From NCBI GenBank assembly GCA_025642065.1, contig JAODUP010000277.1, positions 62,001 to 126,000 on the forward strand: a stretch of DNA of 64,000 bases. The letters are read 5' to 3'. The notes under the pieces were generated by a model, which saw only the letters and a program-made list of their open reading frames with translations, searched no databases and was not told the origin of the DNA. The stretch's first letter is position 1. Each line of letters opens with the position of its first letter. Shown here one piece after another: positions 52,994 to 64,000 of this stretch. Made by a program: the position numbers and the translations under genes. This DNA comes from Paralvinella palmiformis. Lineage: Eukaryota > Annelida > Polychaeta > Terebellida > Alvinellidae.

Positions 52994-55900
52994 ACATGGC
53001 TTAGTTAACGTATAGCTCCTGTTTTATATGTTGACACGACCCATTTAACAATGAGCTGTGATGTTGTTAACTGTATTAGCAGGTTAACCAGTGGTAACCA
53101 ACCATATGACTGGCTTTGTGAGTTTGAATAACCTAGCTATAACTACAATACAGTCACACTTGGAGTACATTGTTCAAGTACTTTTATGTATTCTAGATGT
53201 TAAGATGAAATTAGGTCACACATATATACACACAGTTTTTTTAAGTGGCTTTTGGAGAACTTTATTATTAAGCTTGACTTTTTAATTTAGCACATTTTCA
53301 CTGCTTCAGAAGGCGGTGCGAGTCACCACACTATCTTATTTATGTTACTATTGTATACATAGATCAATTTCTTCAATTAAATTTAAATTACCTCCTGAGA
53401 AGTGTGTCCTACCGTTGCAGATTATCCTGCCCCATTTAACACAAAAACATGCTGTCGGATTGAATTATTTTATTATGATTCAACATTCTTTTGCCATTGA
53501 TTATGAAATGAAAATTTCATTAAGATAAAAGCTGATGCCTTTTTTTGATTATACAAGAGATTTTTGTACATCTCGTCAAGTGTACTTACTGACTTTACAT
53601 GTTACAGATGACTTTATTTCATAAAATATATTTAATTAAAATTTGTTCATTTATGATTTTTTGCAATTATCGTATGATATGTTTATGTACAGCCTTATCA
53701 GTATGGAATACTTCAAAAAGTAGGCAACAGTTCACCTGTGGTGGCTTGTAAAAACACTGTGACCCCATTTCCATAGCATTGCTGGAGAGAGGCATGGATG
53801 CAGAGTAGTGAAGGGCTGGCTGCGGTGTAATGATAGTCACACTAACAGTAACACTGTAGTGGCCATTCTCCATTGGAAGAGGGGTCGGGTTAGGGACTCT
53901 CCCCTGAAAAAGTTTAGAAAATGGAGTATATTGGTGCATTCTAGGCCACTTTTTCACCAAAACCAAAGTAGCTGATTGATATTCTGCCGATAAAATAGGT
54001 AACAGGGGACTAAAATAAACAACGTTTAGCATCAGATGCCGGCTGCTATTGAAAAGGCTGATGTATCCTACCTGTGTATTTCTGATGATGCAATGGGTAG
54101 AGCATGACAATGCTAACCTCTAGGTTGTATTTCCGAGTTAAGTTCACACCTGTGTTTGTGAGATTTGTTTCTGTGGGGCTTCTGCCATATGTTCTGTGTG
54201 TGACCAACACCAATGCTAAATAGATCCACTCATCTCAACTCGTGTTTCCGATCAATATTTCATTCCCACACAGCAGGTGTAATTATTAGTATTGTAGCTG
54301 ACCAGTCCAATTTTAAAATAACATTGTTTTCTGTTTGATGATGAACACATTATTTGTGTGAATTATTTTCATAAAAACAACACTTTGTGATTAATAACAA
54401 TATAAAATTATTTTCAGAAGAAATTGGTTATAAATTTTATATCCTCCTTATTGATGTTTAGCAGCCCTCTTTGTTCTCTGATTATAGATCAGATATATCG
54501 ATGTGATTCGTTGCTGTCTATTTGCTCACACTGTTTCTCTATTACAGATATTATCCCACTGAGCAGGAACTACAAGCAGCTCACCATCATAGTGGCACTG
54601 TCATCTGTATCTTGTGTCGCAGTGATAATCTCTCTCAGTTACTTCCTTTATCGTAAAGTATGTCTACCTCCGAGGCCCAAGCTGCCTGAGCCGCCGGATA
54701 ACAGTGACATGTATCTGGTGAAGTCTCCATCGACGCCGAGCTTCGAGCTGGAGCAGCTCAAGTTTGAGGAGGTCATAAGCAGGGGCAGATATGGAGAGGT
54801 ATGGCATTGTATGTATCAGTGATTTTATGGGAGGATGATGATAAAGGTTTGTTGGGTTGGAGTAATAACATCAGTGATCATCTATTCAAATCGATTTTCA
54901 ATTACCACAGGCTGCTCATATATTATTAAATTATAGCAAATAAACATCATTTATGAATTGGCTGAAAAATATGTGTAGTAAAAGGATTCAACATATGGGC
55001 CACACTATGTAGGAATTGATGTTTATAAACAGCGTTTATTAAATGAGATACTCACCAGACCAAGTGATCACATTCCATTGGTTATATGATGTGTGGCATT
55101 CTCAGCACCTTTGTGCTGAAAGGAGTTTGCTTTATTATGGAGGAGCGTTGCACGAATGGCTATTTTTGTCATATTCTTGTAAAATGAAGATCTTGTTTTG
55201 TCCGTGAATTGTTCAGGTTTGGAAAGGCACATTAAATGATATGGACGTAGCCATCAAAGTGTTCACAGCCAGCCAGCAGGCTTACTTTGTCAATGAGCGG
55301 GACATCTATTTACTGCCACATATGGATCATGAATCAGTCGTCACGTTTTTTGGTGCTGAGGAAAGGGTAACTCCAGAAGGCAATGTGCAATATTTGCTAG
55401 TCATGTCGTATGTACCACAAGGAACACTGACGGGTGAGTGTTTGTGTGTGTGTGTGTGTGTGTTATGTTACATATAATAAAGGCGTGGGCTCAGGTTTTC
55501 GTGATGTTTATAATTCTTACAGAATTATGACCAAACGACTACTACCTAAATAGAAAACAAATGATATATATTAGTACATATATAATCAGCTATAACTGGA
55601 AATAAAGCATATATATCAGTACATATAATATATATTATGATAATAATCCTATTACCTCTGACGATAGCAGAAATAGTAGTATTTTCACTCAGCCCAAAAT
55701 AGCACAACTAGTTTTGGTTATAAGAAACCTTTATCAAGTGCATGTGTCAAAGTATTTCCTTTGCCAGCAATTTTTATACCAGAATTCACTAGCTAGTGTT
55801 TTATTTCAAACCAGAATCTATAAACTGTTAGCCTTTGTAGTCTTTGTCTAGAACGAGGCATTGTTACTATAATCAAAACAACTGTTTTGATTAGAGTAAT

Positions 55901-56967
55901 TGAAAATAAACCAATTTCCAATTTGTTCTTGTCTGATAACAATCCATCGCATATTACAAATGATAATTTATTAGCAAATAGTAAGCCTGATCTGTGGCAA
56001 TAGCGATTTCCTCGCATCTCCAATCTGATATGTCCATCCAAAATTAGCGTGAACAAATTTGTGATTTAAAACTTTTATATTAAACTATTGTATGTAAATA
56101 TTTCAGTGATTATTTGAAGTATCTTTCTTTTGTTGGCAGCTTACTTGAAAAACAACACCTTAGATTGGTCATTTTTATGTAAGATGGGTTACAGTATTAC
56201 CAGTGGTTTGGCTTATCTACACAGTGAAGTTGTTAGAGGAGGTAAGTGTAATAAGTAGCTCGTTAATTTCTTTTCCTAATCATTACTGTTAATGTCATTG
56301 TCTACATAGATGAACTGTTATTCATTGTTGATGAACTTTGCATCATACCCGGACTATGAGTTTGTCCAACCCCTGTACTAGATGTGCCACTGAGCTCGAA
56401 TCTTTTTGAAGATATTGGCACTGTAGAGGTTTTGCCATTATTATTATTAGTAGCTGATCGTATGGGAATTTGTCACTGAGAATTATGTATGCTGTGTGAG
56501 ATAAAATATCCAAAATGAAGTGCACTTCTTTCTTTAAGAATGAAAACATGCACAAGTGTTTAAATCTTGGCCACAATTTCTTTTATGTCGGATAGTATTT
56601 GGGTTGATACACCAGGTTTTCTTTAAACAGAAATAGACATATCCCTCGTTTACTTGGATACATAAACATTGCCAGGTCTGTGTGCATTTTAGCATACTTG
56701 CCAATAAATCTCCCTTTAATAAAAAATTGACGGAAATTTTTATTTTCTGTCTGTTGAAACAATAGAATAGAAATGTCGTAGATGGAAATATTGACTTGGC
56801 GCCAATTCATCTCTTGTTGTTCAGCATGCATCAATAATTGATGGTGTGATGATACATGTATTGTAGGATATGTTGTATATGTATGTTTGAACATCATTGA
56901 TTTAATGTCTGGGTATTTGATTTGTGAAGTTCAAAATATTTTTTCTGTGGAAACATAAATGAAATTT

Positions 56968-57034
<67 letters not shown>

Positions 57035-60000
57035 CATGCACCCACATGTGCAAGCACAGTTCTATAATACTTTCATTATTTATTCAGATCTCACCAAGCC
57101 CGCTATAGCACACAGAGACCTTAACAGTCGTAACGTGCTTGTTAACTCAGACCTCAGTTGTTGTATCTGTGATTTTGGCTTTGCCATGAAAATCAAACGT
57201 AACAGATTGTTGTGTAATGGAGCTGAGGCAAATGTGGAACAGGCTACCCTGACTGATGTACGTAGAAGATAAATAGTTCTGCTAACATTTCAACTTTCCC
57301 ATATTGATTTGATGGGCTACCTTCAAAATTTGACTGACTACCTGATATGTCTACATCTGAATATTACTTATTATATAAATGTTAAAAGTGTGGTTCAAAC
57401 TGCTGGCATTAATACTAATTGTATCATTTAATTGAAATATTCATAAATTGTAGCCACTGTATTTAAAAAATAGTTTAGTAATGTTGTTGTTCCACTTCCA
57501 GTTTGTGGAGCAAATATACTTTGAACATCTTAGGTATTGTTTTTTTTATATGGAATATTAAAAAACGTATTTATCTAACTATGTGTATTACATTGGTTTA
57601 GGTTGGTACATTGTTATATATGGCTCCCGAAGTGTTAGAAGGTGCTGTAAATTTGCGAGACTGTGAGTCTTCACTGAAGCAGATTGATATTTATGCCTTG
57701 GGACTGGTGCTGTGGGAGTTAGCGAGCAGGTGCTCTGCCTTGTATCAAGGTAAACACAGACACACAGAAACATTAAGACTATGTTTAACATCATTTCTGT
57801 TTTATTAGTATCCAAATATTAATGCTTATAATACTATTATTTGACTGCAGTAAATCCTGTCTCAGCAGCCACTCCAATTAAAGGATGATAAACTCTCTTA
57901 GAAATAGCAATTATAAAGAATAAGATCTTGCTTTAAAGTAACTTTAAAGACCACATGACCTACTCCGATAGGCCACTGAAGGAAATATCTCTTTTGATGG
58001 TTTGATTCCATATTTAATGGTTTATAGCAGTGTTTTTTAAATATTTATTGCTCCTTCTAGGTATTAAAGAGAAAATAGCAATTATAAAGAATAAGATCTT
58101 GCTTTAAAGTCTCTTTAAAGACCACTTGACCTACTCCGATAGGCCACTGAAGGAAATATCTCTTTTGATGGTTTGATTCCATATTTGATGGTTTATAGCA
58201 GTGTTTTTTAAATATTTATTGCTCCTTCTAGGTATTAAAGAGAAAATTCAATAATATATTCAATATATAACCCTCCTCCCCATGGATGCTTACTTATGTG
58301 ATCAGGTAATCCAGTAATAATCCACAGATATTATCTTTTGTATCGTTATCAAGGCAGAAAATATGCAATTTGACAGTTATTATTAGAATTCAACTCAGCA
58401 AATAAATGTTTGTACCAATGAAGCACTATTTTGAAGTGGATCCTTTTACACTGTATAGATTGTTTAATCTGGTCTTATTTCTCTGTCGGTATGCATCTGA
58501 TGTGGTATAATTTGCATGAATATAGAGTTCTATATGAGTGGTTATAAACAGGACATTACCGCATAACAACACTGTTGTATTTATTTTGAGACTGCACAAA
58601 AAATGGTGACAATTTTGCATCACTTATATTGAGTATTGTTGGATTTAATTATAGTTACTAGATTATCTGGTGCACTTGAAAATATAAAAGCTTTGTTGAA
58701 TATTTTTCATTTTATATTTAAGGTATTTATATTTCTGCAACAACCAAAATTGTTATTGCAAAATTTAATGCATCTGTATTGTTTGATTTAAGTAAAGGTT
58801 GACTTGTTTGTTCAGATTTGGTGACATTTTACAGCTACTGCCACCATTGCCTAGTTGTTGTTTGTCATTATAAGGTATGCCTGTGCCAGAGTACAAGTTG
58901 CCATATCAGGCTGAGATAGGCGTACAGCCGACGTTTGAGGAGATGCAGCTGTTAGTTACCAAGAACAAAGCACGTCCGGCATTCCCTGATGTTTGGAAAG
59001 ACACTAACCAGGTTTGTGTTGGGAGATTGAATAATGACATGAGTAAAGTTGCTGCTACACATTGGTGCAGCATATAACCAGCAACATACCTTAGGCTTTT
59101 TGCACTTACAAGCATGGGGGGGGGTGAGGTACGGGTAAGGTAGAGACTTATCATTATAAATGTGGTTTAATTTGTATAACGTAGGGTGCGATGAAAAAGT
59201 TTCCTCCTGATGAATCTTTCATGTGGTTTTATTGGTGGCCTAAATAAAGATTTTTTTTGTTTAAATCTGATGAGTTCACTGTTTTATTTCACTGTTTCAC
59301 TATGATAGCTTACAATGAAATGAACAGATGCTGGCTTATACAGATCTAGAAATGATCTTATCCCTAAATGGAGCATATCATGCTTAAGAGCTTTGACTTA
59401 GTACTGTGAAAAATTGCCATTAAAAACAGAATTAAAGTTAGATGGTCCCCATTGAAGAGTAAGTATCAGATTGGCAGAACTGATCATTACTTGATAAATT
59501 GGTCAAACTCTGTTGATCTACAGTCAAAAGTTGGTTCCAATACCAGCAACCAATGTATCTTGAAAATTAAAATGGTGACTCGGAAGACGCAGAGATCATG
59601 CATTCCTGTTCTGTGATTGGAAGAAACACACCAATTAATTTTCTCTTTTATTTCAACATGTAAACAAATCAGGTAGATGTATTAAAGTGTTAATTACTGG
59701 CAAAAATTTGAATAGCGGTCACATATGGAAAATAAGTATGTCACAAAAGTGGCTGTAAAACATCAATCATCATCATCATCATCATGAGGTTTCCTCTGGT
59801 CATCTTTGTTTTTCAACCTCATTGACAGTATGCTATTTCAACTAATATATTTAGTTTTAGACTTCCAAGTTTGAGTGATTAGATACTGGTTAACTTTTTT
59901 CAGCCATTGTGATATGTGATTCCTGATAGGAAATGACCTTTATTTTACGGCAATTGAAAGTTTGCAGTTATCGCAGTTTCTTTTACAAATTTTGATTGTC

Positions 60001-61067
60001 ATTGTCAACATCATTGTTGCATTTATGGTTGCTATTATTATAATGGTAGCATAACTGTTGTTGGAGTGACAATTGAAACCCCCAAAAGATCTTTTAAATT
60101 TTATTATAAACATCGCAATTTATATTGATTTTATGCTGCTGGGACTGAAAAATCACTCTATTTAAAGCCATTTTTGGTTATATAAGTTTTGCTATAATTT
60201 TATTTTATTTACTATAGAAGTAAATGGGAGCTTGACTGGACCAGCAAACCATTTCGATGAAACTATTCTTTTATTATATGTCAGATTTATAATCATCCTT
60301 TATTGTATAGTATATTTTGTCTGAACGGTTTTGTGTACAGGCACCAGAATATCAACACACTGGTACCAGTTCTCCCTGAGATTTGTTTTAATTGGGTTCT
60401 TTGTGAAGACGCTTGAAGAATTGAATAAATAATGCTATCCAGTAATGGCAAACTTGCCATCAGCTTGCTTGGGCATCCATTTTTATTTTGCACTCTTCAA
60501 GGGACTTCTTGGTGTACTTAGAAAAGTTTGATGTCACAGTAAAGTCATGTTTGAGGAACTTAAGATGATGGGGTACAGCCAAGATATATATATTTCTGGA
60601 TATTTTGATGAATGAAAGAATAAGATGAATAACATTTAATGTCTGGTTCTTGTCTTGTTTAATTTCATAAGAAGTTGGGGTGAGTGAATGAAGGCTTCAT
60701 GTAGTCATGGCTCTGGTCACAACTAGGAAATATGGCCATGGGGTTACTCCTGAGGGAAATAAGGGCGTTCTGATGGCACAATGGTTAGAGCACTGCACTG
60801 CAAACCTTTAGACTGTGGCTTCTATTCTGGCACATACATGTGTTTGTAGAGTTTGTTTCCGCTGGGCATATATCCTAATTTAAATAACTGATCTCAGCCC
60901 AGGGAAATGAGTTGAAACATTGCACAAACACAAGTAAAACTGAGCCTTGAATCCAAACTGGATTTGTTTAGTTTGGGATTGACGGATTTTATGCGAAAGT
61001 GGAATAAAACTGGAATTGACAAAATGGAATTAACATCACTCATTGTATGTATATATATATATATATA

Positions 61068-61114
<47 letters not shown>

Positions 61115-61951
61115 TAGAGGTAATAGAATTCGTCACTAATCCACAGAACTAGTAACTATACTAGTCCTGAGAGAAATTTACTAGTCCTGACTACACCAAA
61201 TAAAGTTTCACATACATAGTTTATTTCATAATGTGTGAATAGATTTAAATGTCCATTGGAAGAAAAGCTGATCCCAAAGGACCATCTAGTTTCAACTGCT
61301 GAAGCCTGGAGGAACATAAGTTTGGATCAATTTCTGTTTCGACTGTTTATTTATAAATGCCCTCAAACAAGTGAGTTGTTCAGATTTGAGTTCGAAGGGT
61401 AGTTTCATAGGCTACCTAGTGGCTTCGATTTTCAAATTAAGGTAATTCACAATAGACTGTCATGTATTTGACTGTGGTATGAAAAGAAACATGGCCACCT
61501 GGACTCCAGTAGGCTTCAGCACATAAGAAGCTGAATGGTTGTGCATGCTCCATTTCATGTGATTGAGTGTTGAACCAGAAACAGACCAGAAACTGAATAC
61601 GTGAGTATGATGAATTCATTGAGAAAAAACCTGAGCCTGGGGATACCATAGACAAAATTTCATGTGATGGTGATGTGATGAAACAGCGTGCTGTTCCCAC
61701 TCACATTTTCCAGCAGCGTGCACAATCTGTTGGCTGTTTAAAAATATTTTGACATGGGAGTATGTCCAGCAGATTGATAACTGAATCAGAATGGCTATAT
61801 CTGGGCCATACATAACATGTAGCTGCAGGTATGACTTTATTCTAGCCTAATAATTGTACTCACCTGCAGGAAGACTCAAACTGAAAATGTACTTACTAGT
61901 CCTGTCAGTTTTGTACTCGCCTCGGGCAAACAGACCAGCATTAATTTCAAA

Positions 61952-61996
<45 letters not shown>

Positions 61997-62363
61997 TTCA
62001 CACAGATGTAAGTCAGAAAACCATCTTTATGTCAGTACCATTTATGAAGTGATGTATCACAAGATTGTAAAAATATGTAAAATGAAAAACGTTTGTGTTG
62101 TGTATTTGTTATTGTCCAACATATTTTTATTGATTATATCTATATCACACATTAGATTTGTCTGTAATTAGATACCTGGTAGGTCTACCACATTATAATA
62201 TATCAGATTACTTCATTAAAGCCGCTGATGTTTTAACACTGTCAGGGAGTTCTCATATTGCCATGTTGTGTGCTTATCTTAATTTGATGTTGGTGTAGAA
62301 TTCATTGGTTAGACGTGGAGAGCTCAATAATTTTTCTGATATTTTATAAATTAACACACTGAA

Positions 62364-62404
<41 letters not shown>

Positions 62405-63411
62405 TATTTAAATTGGAATAAATTAATATTCAGAGTTACACATGAAATCATGTCTAATGTTAATGATCAGTCTGTACATTATTTAGATATAACTGTCAAG
62501 ACTATAACCCAGATCCTTGTTTAAGTGTCAGTGTGATAACATAGAGATAATTAGATAAGTTGGCTGTGTCAACAAAAAACTAAAACACTACTGCTCATCT
62601 GCATATTTGGCACAAATCAGTCTAATGTTATAAATACAATTTGGGGTTGATTTTATTTATAACTGTCATGAATATATTACTTTGAAAGGCTTTGTTGATA
62701 ATTATATGCCGTTTGCTCATTTTTGATGATGAAAGGAAGCTAAACTCCATTCACTCCATTGATAAACCTTATAGATTCGGTGCCCAAAAGCTTTAGATTG
62801 GAGAAAGTCTATGCTTTGATGTTAAGAGGTGGTACTCCTCCCAGTGAGATATACAGCGAATATATTAAATGATTTTTTTTACATTATTCTTGTGCCACAT
62901 CCTAAATACCATATTACATAAGGCCCGAGAAACCTACTTATCCACCGTCATGAATTAGAGAAAATGGTCACTATAATACTACACAGGTTGACTGTTAAAG
63001 GATGACTGTAAGGCTATGAATGATAACGTTTAGAAGACTGTTGTCAATGCGAGACTGTAGAGGATTATTGGGGGCAGGATGAAGCTGGAATGTTGTGAGA
63101 TAATACAAATTTACAGCATGAGGTCTCACGAATAGTTTTTGTTGTTGGCTAGTGTTATTAGGGTATCACAGTTGTTATTATATCAGTGTTATGTCACTTG
63201 TTATTATATCAGTGTTATGTCACTGTTGTTATTATATCAGTGTTATGTCACTGTTGTTATCGTCATTGTATTATTGTGTTGCAGGCAATCCGTGCCCTAA
63301 AGGAGACCATTGAGGACTGTTGGGATCAAGATGGCGAAGCCAGACTGACAGCACTCTGTGTCGAGGAGAGGATGTTAGAGATGATGACCTTGTGGGATCA
63401 CAGGCATAAAG
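42243..63411 (+). CDS. BMPR2: BMPR2-like type II BMP receptor serine/threonine kinase, eleven exons, C-terminus beyond window
   Basis: Joining eleven exons gives about 530 residues with GT-AG borders and agreeing phases. Residues 1-19 are a signal peptide. The ectodomain (20-157) has the three-finger cysteine set ending in the CCC-x4-CN box (C116-118, C123) and possible N-glycosylation at N58, N82, N126 and N130. The membrane helix is about 158-181. The kinase runs from the GRGRYGEVW loop (end of exon 5) to residue 530: K244 in VAIKVF, catalytic D347 in HRDLNSRN, D365 in CDFG, APE at 401-403, and a [11 protein letters not shown] block. [20 protein letters not shown] is characteristic of BMPR2 rather than ActRII. 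All catalytic residues are present, so it should be active: it binds BMP ligands and phosphorylates type I receptors, which activate Smads. The long BMPR2 tail, if present, lies to the right. Confidence 0.93.
42298..45187 (+). other. BMPR2-like intron 1
   Basis: About 2.9 kb. The CpG-rich character fades by about 42700. No repeat of the named families and no alternative exon were recognised. Confidence 0.6.
45188..45264 (+). CDS. BMPR2: BMPR2-like exon 2
   Basis: Residues 19-44, with CYGDRYCAY at the start of the ectodomain. Acceptor TTTATATTTAG, donor GTATGT. Confidence 0.85.
45632..46207. mobile_element. Non-autonomous DNA transposon R2, copy 2 (5' end kept)
   Basis: Begins TACAGTCAGACCTTGGCCCC and matches copy 1 at 6318-6898 through TATTGCCCACCCC, then diverges, so the right inverted repeat is lost. 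In BMPR2-like intron 2. The 128-residue minus-strand frame at 45409-45795 falls largely inside it. Confidence 0.6.
46319..46451 (+). CDS. BMPR2: BMPR2-like exon 3
   Basis: Residues 45-88 plus one base, with the C63/C70 pair and [12 protein letters not shown], comparable to the CYGLWE loop of vertebrate BMPR2. Acceptor TCTTTTTTTAG, donor GTTAGT. Confidence 0.88.
46452..49784 (+). other. BMPR2-like intron 3, no repeat recognised
   Basis: 3.3 kb of AT-rich sequence with a short TA run (about 47590-47605). TGTCTGCAGGCATT and TGCCTGCAGGCATT occur 40 bases apart at about 48610-48665. No coding potential. Confidence 0.5.
49785..49958 (+). CDS. BMPR2: BMPR2-like exon 4
   Basis: Residues 89-146 plus one base, with the CW...C...C set and [10 protein letters not shown] cysteine box. 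Acceptor CACATTCAG, donor GTAGGT. Confidence 0.92.
50130..50517 (+). mobile_element. Older SINE-A copy split by a younger SINE-A
   Basis: Left part 50130-50199 (GGTCTGACTCGTAGCATGGT, GAGTTCAAATCTTGG B box) and right part 50388-50517 (GGCATGTCTGAAGGGTATTT to GTACACAAATGTGAATGTAA). The outer duplication is AATCTGTAG at 50121-50129 and 50518-50526. In intron 4. Confidence 0.8.
50200..50387 (+). mobile_element. Younger SINE-A inside an older SINE-A
   Basis: Complete copy with GTGGTATAGCGGTAGCATG and GTTCGAATCCC. TCAAATCTTGGTGT flanks it at 50186-50199 and 50388-50401. Confidence 0.88.
50527..53721 (+). other. BMPR2-like intron 4, middle part
   Basis: Two TA tracts (52335-52376, 52958-52991). 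A GC-richer patch at about 50850-50930 has GTAATGGCGGCCCTCC, and GACTATCCCTTTAAG at about 51018 resembles a DNA-transposon end whose partner I did not find. No exon. Confidence 0.45.
53722..54060 (+). repeat. Dispersed repeat R1, copy 2
   Basis: Same orientation as 4326-4650 except for 53923-53964, which is reversed. The 147-residue minus-strand frame across it is a chance reading. Confidence 0.7.
54085..54245 (+). mobile_element. SINE-C copy
   Basis: GATGCAATGGGTAGAGCATG head, CGAGTTAAGTTCACACCTGT and GTTTGTGAGATTTGTTTC. It directly follows R1. Confidence 0.55.
54548..54798 (+). CDS. BMPR2: BMPR2-like exon 5
   Basis: Residues 147-230: membrane helix, proline-rich juxtamembrane region, and the glycine loop ISRGRYGE. 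Acceptor CTCTATTACAG, donor GTATGG (weak at +6). Confidence 0.93.
55217..55433 (+). CDS. BMPR2: BMPR2-like exon 6
   Basis: Residues 231-302 plus one base: VWKGTL, the ATP-binding lysine in [22 protein letters not shown]. Donor GTGAGT is followed at once by a (GT)n run. Confidence 0.95.
56140..56241 (+). CDS. BMPR2: BMPR2-like exon 7
   Basis: Residues 303-336 plus one base, from [12 protein letters not shown] to [12 protein letters not shown]. Donor GTAAGT. Confidence 0.93.
56967..57033. repeat. (GT)n(TA)n(GT)n compound microsatellite
   Basis: It ends 54 bases upstream of the exon 8 acceptor. Confidence 0.9.
57088..57257 (+). CDS. BMPR2: BMPR2-like exon 8
   Basis: Residues 337-393 with the catalytic loop [11 protein letters not shown] and CDFGFAMK. 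Acceptor TTATTCAG, donor GTACGT. Confidence 0.95.
57602..57749 (+). CDS. BMPR2: BMPR2-like exon 9
   Basis: Residues 394-442 plus one base, with [20 protein letters not shown] and [13 protein letters not shown]. Donor GTAAAC. Confidence 0.95.
57904..58245. repeat. 171-bp tandem duplication in intron 9
   Basis: AGCAATTATAAAGAATAAGA at 57906 recurs at 58077. The two units differ at about four positions, so the duplication is recent. Confidence 0.9.
58875..59011 (+). CDS. BMPR2: BMPR2-like exon 10
   Basis: Residues 443-488, [15 protein letters not shown] to VWKDTNQ. Acceptor TCATTATAAG (weak pyrimidine tract), donor GTTTGT. Confidence 0.93.
59737..59787 (+). repeat. SINE-A 3' end fragment
   Basis: CACAAAAGTGGCTGTAAAAC followed by ATCAATCATC and repeated ATC; the rest of the SINE is absent. 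Confidence 0.65.
60765..60900 (+). mobile_element. SINE-C copy
   Basis: GGCACAATGGTTAGAGCACT head, TTCTATTCTGGCACATACAT and GTGTTTGTAGAGTTTGTTTC. Confidence 0.55.
61049..61110. repeat. (TA)n microsatellite
   Basis: 62 bases with a small AATTAA interruption. Confidence 0.95.
63171..63262. repeat. Minisatellite against exon 11
   Basis: GTTGTTATTATATCAGTGTT...ATGTCACT repeats three times (unit about 26-28 bases), with a partial fourth start before the splice acceptor at 63283-63284. Confidence 0.9.
63285..63411 (+). CDS. BMPR2: BMPR2-like exon 11, last one in the window
   Basis: Residues 489-530 plus one base, with [20 protein letters not shown] and [14 protein letters not shown]. The acceptor is TGTGTTGCAG, and a minisatellite ends about 22 bases upstream. 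The donor is read as G|GTCAGA, which is weak; if unused, the frame would end after nine more codons. Confidence 0.88.
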
Positions 63412-63484
63412 GTCAGAGAGGTTATATTTTATGTGCACAGTAGTGATGTATATCAACAGCAAAGGATATGTGATTTGGAAGCAT

Positions 63485-63960
63485 GTAAAGTAAAATTAAA
63501 ACTCCAGAATAAAGAAAATTGAAAAAATTATTTAATACATAAACCTAAACTGAGACCATATGTACATTTTAAATCAAATTATGAAATGGAACCTCATATA
63601 AATCTAGTAAGTAACAAATATGAACGATCCCTAATTGCCAAATTCAGATGTGGTATACTTCAACTGAATGTAGAACTTGGCCGCTTTAATAAAACCAGAT
63701 TGGAAGATAGATTATGTAACATTTGTGAGGAAGGTTTTGTTAAGGATTAAATTCATTTTTGTGTGTGTGTGTGTGTGTGTGCTCAAAATATTGAACAGGA
63801 AGAGAAAATTTCTATCTGAAAATTTCAAATAAATATCTAAATTTCAAACTTTTAAACACATTTGATAAATATATCTATATTATGAAGAATGCCAATCATA
63901 ATTTTGCCAATTTTGTAAATGTTATATGGAACAGGAGAACAGGTAGCACTTATTCTCCAG
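63485..63960 (+). pseudogene. LINE ORF2 C-terminal fragment
   Basis: Encodes KYERSLIAKFRCGILQLNVE, LGRFNKTRLEDRLCNIC and EEGFVKD with a premature stop, then after a (GT)n interruption NANHNFANFVN. The RS-x-x-AK-x-R-x-G...C-x2-C pattern is the zinc-ribbon end of a non-LTR retrotransposon polymerase ORF. It lies just past exon 11 in the next intron. Confidence 0.65.
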
Positions 63961-64000
63961 CTCAGATATATATAACTGACCAATAAGCCTGTAAGGATGG

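Larger units (their letters stand above)
59012..63170 (+). other. BMPR2-like intron 10
   Basis: 4.3 kb. It holds a SINE-A tail fragment (59737-59787), a SINE-C copy (60765-60900), TA tracts (61049-61110, 61956-61980 followed by CA) and a GA run (62370-62395). ACTAGTCCTGA-type motifs recur near 61160-61185 and 61890. No exon-like signal seen. Confidence 0.5.

Noticed and set aside
53667..54110. 147-residue minus-strand frame
   Set aside because: It spans R1 copy 2, including its inverted block; not conserved in copy 1.
54424..54547. In-frame upstream extension of BMPR2-like exon 5
   Set aside because: The acceptor CTCTATTACAG at 54547 and the phase with exon 4 fix the exon start; the extension is intron sequence.
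63171..63262. CRISPR-like spaced repeats
   Set aside because: The units are contiguous tandem repeats in an animal intron, with no spacers.

Overview
This is a eukaryotic, animal window. It shows long GT-AG introns, tRNA-derived SINEs, LINE, hAT and Ty3/Gypsy fossils, and very many (TA)n tracts. The host genes are metazoan (a type II TGF-beta/BMP receptor, a Lifeguard/TMBIM protein, an NHL-like propeller exon). I see no vertebrate-specific repeats. The gene set and repeat style fit an invertebrate, most likely a lophotrochozoan such as a mollusc, but the sequence alone does not fix the phylum.

Layout: (1) 1-858 is the last exon of a plus-strand beta-propeller gene whose start lies outside the window. 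(2) 5318-12336, minus strand, is a complete 245-residue Lifeguard/TMBIM (GRINA-like) Ca2+-channel-type membrane protein in ten coding exons. Its 5' UTR is spliced, and a candidate first exon with a CRE-type site lies about 12 kb upstream near 24.16-24.30 kb. (3) About 12.4-41.2 kb is a repeat-rich region: a hAT/DUF659-type transposase fossil in two pieces, LINE fragments, a piggyBac-like deleted element, several MITE-like elements, a gag-pro-RT Ty3/Gypsy remnant with LTR pieces, a candidate THAP-domain first exon, and a broken L1-type ORF1 followed by a NADAR (YbiA-like) domain. (4) 42243-63411, plus strand, is a BMPR2-like type II receptor kinase gene with eleven exons from signal peptide to the end of the kinase domain. 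Its C-terminal tail exon(s) lie beyond the right edge, and the last about 500 bases hold a LINE fragment.

The receptor would bind BMP-type ligands at the surface and phosphorylate type I receptors. The Lifeguard protein would act in ER/Golgi membranes in Ca2+ homeostasis and cell survival. They are neighbours without an obvious shared pathway. The most unusual items are the ORF1-NADAR fusion fossil, a dispersed repeat whose two copies differ by a clean 41-bp internal inversion, and nested SINE insertions with readable target-site duplications. All similarity calls were made by eye from translations; no database search was run.
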